The notes below the pieces were generated by a model. That model had not been told where the DNA came from. It made no database searches and saw only the letters and a list, made by a program, of their open reading frames with translations. 64,000 nt of DNA from Siphonodentalium dalli (lineage: Eukaryota; Mollusca; Scaphopoda; Gadilida; Siphonodentaliidae). The position numbers and the translations under genes were made by a program. The stretch lies in NCBI GenBank assembly GCA_032622095.1, contig CP136067.1:90884707-90948706 (forward strand), given 5' to 3'. Shown in pieces: positions 1 through 8,300 of the stretch (its first letter is position 1; each line of letters opens with the position of its first letter).

Positions 1-768
1 TATATTTACACTAATTTTGTCAAAGTATGACTTTGAAACTGGAACATAATGTAAATTTAAAAATTCATGTTTTACATGTAATCCGTCGATATCTCTTTTA
101 ATTCTGAAAGAAACAACTCGTAAAATTTGTACTTCAACATTTCCAACAATTGTGAAATCGGCAATATCAGAATAAACAAACATTTGATTATGACCAACAA
201 ACAAATCTACACCAAACGGAAATCTACTATTTGAATAAAAATCTTCAGAAGCGTTTTCAGTTTTGTAACCCAACTTGTGCAAAAGACATTGTGGTAATTC
301 AATTCCTAGTTTTGGGATACTTAAACTCTTGCGAATAATTTTCACACGTTTTGTAACTTTTGAGTACTTGATGTGAAATCCGTATTCGTTTTGCAATGCT
401 TCTCCAAGTGTTTCATCAATTACATCTTGCATTGTATCAAGTAAATCTGTCGCAGAGGTATACGAACCTTCTCGTATCTGTATTTCAAGTGCATGAACGT
501 CATCAGGTCTCTTAAATATCTTTTCTTCAAAACGATTTTGAAGAACAGACAGTATTATTGCATCAGTTGTAATCAAATTGAATTTACACGAATCCCCTGT
601 AACATTGTATGTTTCTGAAGGTGTTATCAGTTCGACTAATGCAACTTCCCATTTTTCTTTATCAATTTGAATTGGTTTTGGTAATTGTACAGTAAAACAA
701 CATTGAGTATTGTTTGGATACATTACCATTGAACTGTCGCTCGGAATTGTAATGTAGAAAGAATTCAT
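1..768 (-). CDS. Polinton minor capsid (penton-like) protein, N-terminal part, runs off the window
   Basis: An open frame of 256 codons starts at the ATG at 768-766 on the minus strand and is still open at base 1. It begins MNSFYITIPSDSS, followed by YPNNT, then LPKPIQI and KWEVALVELITPSETYNV. This layout (short Ser-rich start, PNNT, a QLPKPI-type strand, then WEVALVEL) is what I know from the penton-like single-jelly-roll proteins of Mavericks/Polintons and adintoviruses. No transmembrane segment is seen. Its ATG overlaps the stop of the upstream gene in an ATGA arrangement, so the two are packed as a virion gene block. The assignment to minor rather than another capsid protein comes from remembered family pattern, not a search. 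The C-terminus is outside the window. Confidence 0.65.
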   Translation of the reverse strand, partial: MNSFYITIPSDSSMVMYPNNTQCCFTVQLPKPIQIDKEKWEVALVELITPSETYNVTGDSCKFNLITTDAIILSVLQNRFEEKIFKRPDDVHALEIQIREGSYTSATDLLDTMQDVIDETLGEALQNEYGFHIKYSKVTKRVKIIRKSLSIPKLGIELPQCLLHKLGYKTENASEDFYSNSRFPFGVDLFVGHNQMFVYSDIADFTIVGNVEVQILRVVSFRIKRDIDGLHVKHEFLNLHYVPVSKSYFDKISVNI

Positions 769-1028
769 ACTTTCAAAATTTCTGTCGACTGATTTTTCAA
801 ATATTTCAAACGCGGTGTTGGTAAAATGTACCCCAAAGAACTACTGAGTAAAATTAACCACAGTTCGTTATTTTCACTTTGTAAACTTAAATGAACAATT
901 GCTGTAGCGATTATACCAACAATTATAATAATTTGTGTAAAATATGTTACTTGATTTTTTGCAATTTTTTCTCCACAGATTTGAAATTGTGATGGAACAT
1001 CGAGACCAACTGAACCATTTTGAGACAT
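765..1028 (-). CDS. small Polinton membrane protein, 87 aa
   Basis: The minus-strand frame runs further upstream, to 1163, but that part overlaps the integrase C-terminus. The ATG at 1028-1026 gives MSQNGSVGLDVPSQFQICG, avoids the overlap and is my preferred start. The protein has a polar N-terminus of about 25 residues, then a strong hydrophobic helix (TQIIIIVGIIATAIVHL) and a second, weaker one (LWLILLSSSLGYIL). It is probably a two-pass or hairpin membrane protein. Short membrane proteins of this kind lie beside capsid genes in many Polintons and are suspected virion or egress factors, but no function is established here. The stop TGA overlaps the ATG of the capsid gene, which supports coupled or closely linked expression. 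Confidence 0.6.
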   Translation of the reverse strand: MSQNGSVGLDVPSQFQICGEKIAKNQVTYFTQIIIIVGIIATAIVHLSLQSENNELWLILLSSSLGYILPTPRLKYLKNQSTEILKV

Positions 1029-1038
1029 GTTAAAAGTT

Positions 1039-2133
1039 TTATACCAAATTTGTGGCAGGAATCCAACTGTCAAATTTTTTAGGATAACCACCCCAATGAA
1101 CTTTAATTTCTCTAACTGATTTACCAGCAACTTTTCTTGAACGTTTACCAACAACTGATTCAATTTCGTAAACTTTATTATCTTTTATATGTTGAATTTC
1201 TTTACCATAAAATGATCCTGCGATGTTTTCACCATCTAAATCTACTAATTTGTAAGTTAATGGTGTACTTTTACAAACTCTACTAATTTTGAAAATTTCT
1301 TTTGTCCAATTTGGAAGATATCCTTTATCAAAAGTTCTCTTTGTTTTATTTATTCTAACAAAATCTCCAACTTTCAACATCTTATCTTTTTTCGTTTTTA
1401 ACTTTCCATAAAGATTTCTGGAAACTTCAATTTCATTTTTTCGAGTTACTAAAACTGGTGCCATCTTAATACTTCTATGAAAACTTTTGTTGTAAGAATT
1501 CACAAAATCGTGCAAAACATCAACGTATTTCAAAGTTTGATTATGTGTAAAATATTTCCACATCTTTGTTTTCAATGTCCGTTGAAAACGTTCAACTATA
1601 CTTGCTTTTGTCTCTGGATTCTCTGTTGTGAAAAAATGAATTTTCTTAGATTTCAAAAATTGTAAAAATAATTTATTTTTGAATTCGGAACCTTTGTCAG
1701 ATTGAAATGAAGCTGGTTTTCGTTTTGATGATTTGAGAATTTTCTGAAATGTTTTAACTAAAGTTTTACCAGTTTTGTCTTTAATTTTTTCAACCCATGC
1801 AAATTTTGAGAACACATCAATAACACAAAGTAAATATCTGTATTTGTCATTGTGCTTTTGCAAAGTTTGCAAATCTGCCAGATCAGCTTGCCACTGAATA
1901 TCAATTCCTGCAACAATAGTTTTACGTCTGCGAAATTTCCGAACAATTGGTTTGTGCAAAGTATATGTTTTTTGCCATTGTAACCATTTTTTAACATCTG
2001 AAAGTTTAATTTTGTTATTTGTTTCTTTTGCATTTTTAAAAAGTTGATTTGCTCCACTGAAACCACCAACTTCTTTCGGATTGTAGTAAATTTCAGTTAG
2101 AAGTTTGTCAAATTTTATGTAAGTGGGGACCAT
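1039..2133 (-). CDS. INT: Polinton retrovirus-like integrase with C-terminal chromodomain, 364 aa
   Basis: This is a DDE-family integrase (rve superfamily) that would insert the linear element into host DNA. The catalytic core shows D84 (WQADLADL), D146 (QSDKGSEF) and E181 (SIVERFQRTLK), with about 34 residues between the second Asp and the Glu as in retroviral D,D(35)E enzymes. An SH3-like basic region with VGDFVRINKTK follows at about 255-265. The last 40 residues (YEIESVV ... IKVHWGGYPKKFDSWIPATNLV) are a chromodomain with the usual W-x-G-Y and SW.P positions, expected to bind methylated histone tails and steer integration. An N-terminal zinc-binding HHCC domain is not obvious. The length is typical and the frame is intact. 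The start codon lies inside the end of the upstream gene (19-nt overlap). Confidence 0.95.
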   Translation of the reverse strand: MVPTYIKFDKLLTEIYYNPKEVGGFSGANQLFKNAKETNNKIKLSDVKKWLQWQKTYTLHKPIVRKFRRRKTIVAGIDIQWQADLADLQTLQKHNDKYRYLLCVIDVFSKFAWVEKIKDKTGKTLVKTFQKILKSSKRKPASFQSDKGSEFKNKLFLQFLKSKKIHFFTTENPETKASIVERFQRTLKTKMWKYFTHNQTLKYVDVLHDFVNSYNKSFHRSIKMAPVLVTRKNEIEVSRNLYGKLKTKKDKMLKVGDFVRINKTKRTFDKGYLPNWTKEIFKISRVCKSTPLTYKLVDLDGENIAGSFYGKEIQHIKDNKVYEIESVVGKRSRKVAGKSVREIKVHWGGYPKKFDSWIPATNLV

Positions 2134-2834
2134 TCTTTCAAAATAGATTTTCTGGTTTTAGGAAAACTTTGAGGTGTGAAAATATCAACTGAACGTTTTC
2201 TTGACTTGCCACTGCTAGGAGTTGCATGAGGTGTATGAAACTCATCACCAGTGTGACCTTTTAAATGTCTTTGTATCCACAACCATCGATTCCTGTTACC
2301 TACATAATCTTGTGGTACATTAAGTTCCCCCAATCCACGTAGGAATGTTTCATAACCAACTGGGTCAAAACCTTTTCGGTGACGAACAACATCGTTTATC
2401 AAATCAATTATATTTGATCCAGTAACTGTTTCTGTTCCATAAATTAATTGTCCACGATCATCCCATCTAAGTTTAGGATTAGTTGACAACAATGTTAAAA
2501 TTTGTTGTGCTTTACCACGAAGTTTAGATGGAACACTTTCCAATATATGTTCACTCATGTTCCCAAAGTTTTCAGATAACTTTTGTTCAGGTAAACTGAA
2601 TTTTGAATTTAAAGATTTTTGTGAAGTTTTCAATTTGTACAAATTTTCTCCAAATAACTGTGCCTTTTCTGATTCAGAAATATTTTTATCATAAACTGAT
2701 TTCAATTCTTTGTAAGAATCTGAAACATTTGAAATTGCAGGATCAGGAGGTAATTGAGGTTTATTCATTTCTGACATTTTCCATTGTTTGAAATCTTCCA
2801 ACATTCTGAATGGTACAATAACCATTTTCTTCAT
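2115..2834 (-). CDS. conserved Polinton protein of unknown function, 239 aa
   Basis: The protein starts MKKMVIVPFRMLEDFKQW. It has a charged middle and a conserved-looking centre: LRGKAQQILTLLSTNPKLRW, then DDRGQLIYGTETVTGSNIIDL, then RHRKGFDPVGYETFLRGL and NVPQDYVGNRNRW. The pattern 'GQLIYG ... GSNIIDLINDVVRHRKGFDPVG' is recurrent in animal Polintons in my memory, near the integrase and ATPase, but I know no proven role. The C-terminal 50 residues are basic and Ser/Pro-rich (SSGKSRKRSVDIFTPQSF), suggesting nucleic-acid binding or a processed tail. It overlaps the integrase start by 19 nt and follows the next gene upstream after a 20-nt gap. M4 is an alternative start. Confidence 0.7.
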   Translation of the reverse strand: MKKMVIVPFRMLEDFKQWKMSEMNKPQLPPDPAISNVSDSYKELKSVYDKNISESEKAQLFGENLYKLKTSQKSLNSKFSLPEQKLSENFGNMSEHILESVPSKLRGKAQQILTLLSTNPKLRWDDRGQLIYGTETVTGSNIIDLINDVVRHRKGFDPVGYETFLRGLGELNVPQDYVGNRNRWLWIQRHLKGHTGDEFHTPHATPSSGKSRKRSVDIFTPQSFPKTRKSILKEWSPLT

Positions 2835-2854
2835 ATTTATTTGAGATTTATTTT

Positions 2855-3223
2855 TTACAAAATATTTTTAACAACTGCACCTAATGTTTTGCTAATCAAT
2901 GGAGCAAGAAATAATAATGGTAAAAAGCCACCTTTTTGATTCAAAATTTTCTTCTTTTGTTGCAAAGGTTTGTTCTTGTCTGCAAGATATCTGATATGTT
3001 TACGCTTCGAATGTAACTTGCGGTTCTGAGCTTCATTCAGTTTTACATTACCTTTTAAAAGATTTTGACAACATTCTGAAATGCAATCCATCACTTGTTT
3101 CGGAGCATAGTTGATCATTTTCTTTTTATATGCAGATGGAACTTTACTCATTGCAACAATCAACTCCCCATATTTTTTTATCAGCGGTACTTTCCGGCTC
3201 TTAGTTTTTGAAGGCATCTTCAC
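2855..3223 (-). CDS. small basic Polinton protein with a QKGG motif, 122 aa (core/pX-like candidate)
   Basis: Residues 1-95 are strongly basic and helical, rich in Lys and Arg (KLHSKRKHIRYLADKNKPL, QQKKKIL). The chain then switches abruptly to a hydrophobic C-terminus beginning at QKGGFLPLLFLAPLI. A double Gly before a hydrophobic segment resembles sites cut by adenovirus-type or Ulp1-like proteases, and Polintons encode such a protease; here that gene would lie left of the window. The design (basic DNA-binding part plus membrane-active tail) recalls adenovirus pX/pVI core proteins, but this is analogy, not demonstrated homology. The next gene upstream (3274-3861) carries a matching QRGG-FLGG motif. 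M3 is an alternative start. A TATA-like ATATAATTT lies about 45 nt upstream on this strand. Confidence 0.65.
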   Translation of the reverse strand: MKMPSKTKSRKVPLIKKYGELIVAMSKVPSAYKKKMINYAPKQVMDCISECCQNLLKGNVKLNEAQNRKLHSKRKHIRYLADKNKPLQQKKKILNQKGGFLPLLFLAPLISKTLGAVVKNIL

Positions 3224-3273
3224 AGTCTAAGTAGTTGTCTCAAAATGAGCAGAAAAATTATATGTTTCATCTT

Positions 3274-3861
3274 TTATCTTTTCTGATTGAACCATTCTAA
3301 AGCTTCGAATGCCGATTTCGATGGATCAGACAACGGCATAAATTTAGAAAATTCAAGATCAATAACTGGTTTTTTTTGTAACGGTTGATGTTGAGGGTTC
3401 TGCTGAGAAGGTATAGGTGTAAATTTAGAATGTTGATTTTGTTGAGTTTGCATCGGTGTAAACTTTGAATGATTTAGAGAAAGCTTTGTTTTACGTTTAG
3501 ATTCTTTTTGATTACCCCTTTGTTGTGTTTGCATCAGTGTAATCTTTGAACGTTTTGGAGAAACCTTTGATTTACTTTTAGATTGTCTACCAGTTTGTTC
3601 AAATGAATTTTTCAAAAGACTTCTAATTAAAACTCCCCCAAGGAACCCACTACCACCTCGTTGTAAAATTAATTTGCGTTTTGTTTCCATATCAGTTGAT
3701 GGATCAGAGATTTTTTTAAGAACATTTTTATTTCTCTGAAAAAACTTTTTTGTCTGTGATGGTAATTTCCAATCATGTTCAAGAAATAATTCAGCTGCAA
3801 AAGTGAAGAAATTTATAATTTGTGACAGTTCATCATGACTAAACATCTCGGTGGACGACAT
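3274..3861 (-). CDS. Polinton structural-type protein with QRGG motif and SKFTPM repeats, 195 aa
   Basis: The open frame extends to 3930 but overlaps the ATPase gene; ATG 3861-3859 (MSSTEMFSHDEL) leaves a 34-nt gap and is preferred. Residues 1-55 are acidic and helical and are followed by a KRKLILQRGG motif, then GFLGGVLIRSLL, a short hydrophobic helix. This parallels the QKGGFLP junction of the neighbouring 122-aa protein. The rest is a low-complexity Lys/Gln/Ser tail with four degenerate repeats of the form SK-F/I-T-P/L-M/I-x-x-QQ (SKITLMQTQQ, SKFTPMQTQQ, SKFTPIPSQQ, SKFMPLSDPS). The tail is probably disordered and could be a binding or proteolysis array. No enzyme motif is present and the function is unknown. 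Confidence 0.6.
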   Translation of the reverse strand: MSSTEMFSHDELSQIINFFTFAAELFLEHDWKLPSQTKKFFQRNKNVLKKISDPSTDMETKRKLILQRGGSGFLGGVLIRSLLKNSFEQTGRQSKSKSKVSPKRSKITLMQTQQRGNQKESKRKTKLSLNHSKFTPMQTQQNQHSKFTPIPSQQNPQHQPLQKKPVIDLEFSKFMPLSDPSKSAFEALEWFNQKR

Positions 3862-3895
3862 GGTTCTAAAATGAAAAAAGTAACAACAACTGAAT

Positions 3896-4546
3896 TTATA
3901 CTTTTGAATAAATGACAGGACCTCGGTCATTAGCTGTCAACCATTTATGGAAAATATCAGTTCTAATTCGCAAATAATTTTCTGTTCTAGGATGAAAATC
4001 TACTAAAATATATCCATGATTTATTGAAGTTGCATCTTCGTATGCTTGTTTCAAATGATTGGTTTGCATTTGATGAGCCAAAACTTTTATTTGATTTTTA
4101 TCTCGAACGCTTTGAAATAAAACCATGTAGTGTGCATTCAAACTTATAGTTCTGCTACTTTTTGATTTTTGGAACATGTTTTGAGTAATGTAAATTATTG
4201 AAGCATTTCGATGGTGTCCTTTTCTAGTAAACCAAAGCATTATTTTGTCTTCATCTTGTTCCCCCATCATGTCATCGAAAACAACAAGATGAGGAAATGA
4301 TTTATCTGATACAATTTCCTCATCATCGTCTGGAATACCATCGATAAACTCAACGTTATCAATTTCTTTTATACGATTGTATGTGTCTTGCCATTCTTTG
4401 TAACACCAAACTATTTTCTTTGGTGGTGTTTGGAATAAATCGTGTTTAAATTCAATAACTTTTTTAACAAATTCTGTTTTACCTGATCCACTAGGTCCAC
4501 TGATAAAGAAATTACACGGATGTTGGAAAAGTAAAGATTCTTCCAT
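3896..4546 (-). CDS. ATP: A32-like DNA-packaging ATPase (FtsK/HerA superfamily), 216 aa
   Basis: This is the putative genome-packaging motor of the Polinton. The Walker A motif GPSGSGKT is at residues 17-24. Walker B is hydrophobic-hydrophobic-FDD (LVVFDDMM) at 87-94. A sensor-like YITQN follows at 119-123, after the GHHRNASIIYI strand. These three elements and the length of about 215 residues match the poxvirus A32 type ATPases of Polintons and large DNA viruses. The start MEESLLFQHPCNFFISGPSG puts Walker A very close to the N-terminus, as usual for this family. It sits in the same minus-strand array as the integrase and capsid genes, 33 nt downstream of the preceding gene. No damage is seen. 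Confidence 0.93.
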   Translation of the reverse strand: MEESLLFQHPCNFFISGPSGSGKTEFVKKVIEFKHDLFQTPPKKIVWCYKEWQDTYNRIKEIDNVEFIDGIPDDDEEIVSDKSFPHLVVFDDMMGEQDEDKIMLWFTRKGHHRNASIIYITQNMFQKSKSSRTISLNAHYMVLFQSVRDKNQIKVLAHQMQTNHLKQAYEDATSINHGYILVDFHPRTENYLRIRTDIFHKWLTANDRGPVIYSKV

Positions 4547-4579
4547 GTTGTCACTTTGATGTCTAATCAGAGAGTGAAC

Positions 4580-5305
4580 TTAACGACGTGTGAATTTAGT
4601 TTTTAAACCGAAATCTCCAAAGCTGTAAATATTTCCATACATTTCAATAATCCAATCATCATAGTCTTCTATTCTTCTGTGCTTTGTTCTGTAAATAAAA
4701 AAATCATCCCCCAAAATGTTTTTAATTTTTGCATATGTTGACATTTTTTTTGTTAACAAATACCCATAGATCCTAGGAACTGATTCAAAAGTTCCCCCAT
4801 CAAGAGGTAAATGATCATCATACTTTGTATAATGAATATAGTCATGTTCATCAAAAGTTCCTAAATCTATATCTAAATGGTGTTGATCAGCACCAAATGT
4901 CCAAAAATCAGATATTTTTTCAATGAGAAAAAATGTTTTGAATTTAATAAATGATTCAATATATTTTTGAGAGAAATGAGAAGATATACTTGACAAATGA
5001 GAAGATATACTTGACTCAAGATAGGCCAATCTCTGTAAACATTCGCCGACATCACAGCATCGTAGTATTGCTTTCTTTTCTCTTTCAAACCAGACTTCTT
5101 GTAATTCCTTCTTTATCTCTGGAATAAGCGTTGACTGTGCCACCAAATATCCATAAATCTTCTCAGCAATTTCTGGAGGTACTACTCCTGCCAACATCTT
5201 GACATGAAATGACTCAACATCTCCATCCGTATGGGTATGTATAAATACCATTGACGAGTTTTCGTTTTGTGTACACCGATCTGAAAGTTTTGGTTTGACA
5301 CTCAC
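4580..5305 (-). CDS. unrecognised protein between ATPase and PolB, up to 241 aa
   Basis: I do not recognise this protein. Read from 5305 it overlaps the PolB C-terminus by 92 nt. The internal ATG at 5197 (MLAGVVPPEIAEKIYGYL) would avoid the overlap and give 205 aa; the ATG at 5251 is intermediate. It is acidic, rich in Tyr, Asp and Ile, with no signal peptide or clear membrane helix. A near-perfect heptad duplication, SSISSHL-SSISSHF, lies near residue 100. The word IYGYL occurs twice (KIYGYLVAQ near residue 50, RIYGYLLTKK near residue 180), hinting at an internal duplication. Its position in an intact Polinton array, with no stops or frameshifts, argues that it is a real gene. The start is uncertain. 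Confidence 0.55.
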   Translation of the reverse strand: MSVKPKLSDRCTQNENSSMVFIHTHTDGDVESFHVKMLAGVVPPEIAEKIYGYLVAQSTLIPEIKKELQEVWFEREKKAILRCCDVGECLQRLAYLESSISSHLSSISSHFSQKYIESFIKFKTFFLIEKISDFWTFGADQHHLDIDLGTFDEHDYIHYTKYDDHLPLDGGTFESVPRIYGYLLTKKMSTYAKIKNILGDDFFIYRTKHRRIEDYDDWIIEMYGNIYSFGDFGLKTKFTRR

Positions 5306-8300
5306 TAATCAATTGATGGTTCTTTTGTCTTTTAATTCTGGAAGGATACTCAACAACAGTTTTGAAATTTTCACGATCATTAACACATTGTACCATTGTT
5401 TCAAAATTAACTTTTTGACTTGTGCTGTAATCAAGAGTGATACCTTTTACCTTACATTTGGTGTATCTTCTCCCATCTTTGATGTATTCATATCCGTAGT
5501 TCTTTGGCCCAAGTCCAACAAATTTGACAATCTTTGCATCTGGATGTTCGTCGCTCCATTTCCCCAATCTTCCTTCGATAGTTTTGATGTTCTTCTTTGA
5601 TGGATCACTGACATACATACAGCTGTCTGTATCAAAATACAGCACTCTATCTCCAAGTTTTTCTAAAACTTTATACAATTGTAATCTTGCATACGCTGTA
5701 ACAAAAGAAGCAACAACAACATTTGCTGAATGATGAGGTTCAATATTATCTAAGATGTCAACATAATTTACCAGAATGAATTTGTCACCATCAAGAAGTG
5801 TAACATTTTGAACAATTATATTGTTACTAGTAAGCAATTCAAAATAACGTGATGGTTTATCCACATACTCTGTTTTTGACATAAGATTTCTTTGTGCATT
5901 CTTACCCCATATACAATTAATCATAATTTTAGATATTTGACGTTTTCCTGGATTCTTCTCGATGTTCTCCAATTTTATACCCTCAGCTGCATAATAATCC
6001 TGTACAAACTTTTGTTTCTGTTCTTCTGTCTCAACACCAAATGGATAACCACTACATTCCTGTTTGATCTTTAGATGTTTATCGATATAGGATTTGTATA
6101 TTTCATCTGTCCAATCTGTCCAATGCCAAATTTGGTACACATCAAGTATTTTGTAGCCAACATCCATTGCTTTGAATAATTCTGGCGTGGTCCACACTCC
6201 GGTTATAGCTCGATCTTCTTCTGAATGGTTACATGCCTCGTTCTCATTGATGGCACAAGTGTTACACAGAGTAAAAACCATTTTCTTGTTACAATGAATC
6301 GGTAGAACTGGAATATACAATTTCGATGGTGGTAAAATTGTACATTTAACAAGCCCCGCATAGTCTCTAATGTGTTCTTGATCGATCTGCTCTTGGCTCA
6401 AAATTTCTGGATGTCCAACAGGGTAGAATTTATATTTGTTGCAAAATGGATACAACGAACACACATCGATGAACTTGATTTCTTTTGTGGAATCTTGATC
6501 AATTTCCTCGTACAATTTGATGGCATTTGTACGTCCACCAAACAATGCTTCTCTTGGCAAAATGGGGTCTCGATGTTTGTAGAAAGATTCCATTTGTTGT
6601 TTGAATTTCACATCCGATTTCATTCTTTCGTCGATCTGATGCTCCCAAATTGATTCAACTCTGTAACCAAGACTTTCCAGTTCATCTTTCTTCTGTTGGG
6701 TTCTTGTATATAATTCTTCCATGGTGAGCATCGTATAGGGATTCTTGTATTGTCTGTTGTTGTAACATTTTGGACATCCATGAAACAGACATCCATTCAT
6801 CTCAAAAACTGTTCTTGTGGCTTCCTCATATCCATCGACGTAGTGTCCACCAATCTTGATTTCTCCTCCATTCAAAGCATGCTTGATTGTTATCATACGT
6901 GACAATGATATATGTTGAAGCCAACGTATCGCTTTCATGGAATAGTTTTTAGCACATGGGTATCCACCATCTGGAATGATTCCAATTGTTTTCTCTGGCA
7001 TTGAATTCTTCCTCCATGCCAAATTGCAAACTTGCGCCAATGTTATTGACTCAATGAACGGGTCAATCTGTTCTGTTTCCAATATGTATTTCCTGAATTT
7101 TCCACATCCACGGCGAAGAATATCCACGTCTGATTTGCAGTACTTCTCCATCTCTTCTTGGAAGTTGAATATCACGTAATTTTCTATTTTCTCATTGTAC
7201 CATTCAAAGAATTTCTCTCGATTTTCCACGCTCATCATGTCTGGTTTGTAGTAATCAGAAGCCAAGTAATGTCCAATGTAATTTTGAAACTTTGGTGAAT
7301 TCGCCCAATGTGGAAAGTGTCCTTTCGCCATCTCATTCAGCTGAAAAGTTTGTGGAAACTTTGAAAGCGGCATCATCAGAAAACTCAGAGAATCAATAAC
7401 TTTCACGCTGTTGCATTTTAAACTGAGAATCTTGTTTCCATTCATGATCAGTTCTGGTTTATGAATTCCACTTTGTATGAGTGTTTGAAGTAGAAACTGT
7501 GCATCGTATCCCTGAGCATTATGTGCTATTGCAACACATCCTTTGTGATCTTGGTGGAATAACCAGTTTGTGAAGTCTGTTAAAACGTTGTCACCCTTGA
7601 ATACAAATTCTCTGGAATCCGGTCCGCATGTTTCACATTTTTCTTCGATTGGTTTGCACATGCAATCTCCACAAGCGGTATGTGCAACACAGAAGTTTGG
7701 AATATGAACCCCTGTGTCTTGTCTGCATTCAAAGTCAAAGAATACATATGGAATCTTTGCAGGTTTCTTTTCCGGTGATTCATATTTTGGAATGTAGCAC
7801 CTGTGATCTGCTTCAACGATTTCTTTGCAATGTTTGCATTTCTTCAACCCCGCACATATATGTCTGCTTGATTTATTGATGAGAATTTCTTCATCACAAT
7901 TGTTGCATAGTTGAACCAAATCACATATTTTTCTTTTCTGTTTTCCTTCCGTCTTCAAATGGTTGTCGAAACATGATTTACTTCTGAATGATCGTTGACA
8001 CGTTCTACACTTCACCCAATTTGTGAAATTACACTGTGTCAATGACCAGCATGCACAAACAAATCTGCATCGATGATCGCCACGCATATGGAATCCAATG
8101 TCGCAGAATTCGCAGTAGTAGCTGGTGCCTAGAAATCCTTTGATTGATGTTATGGTGTCGAAGTGATTGTTGTTGTAGTAGATGTGTACACATTTGCTAT
8201 CCGAACACATTTCTGCAGGTTCAAATAGAAATCCAGCGCCAGCAAATTCATTGTGAATTTTCACAACATATTCTGGATACAATATTTCTTGAATCTTGTG

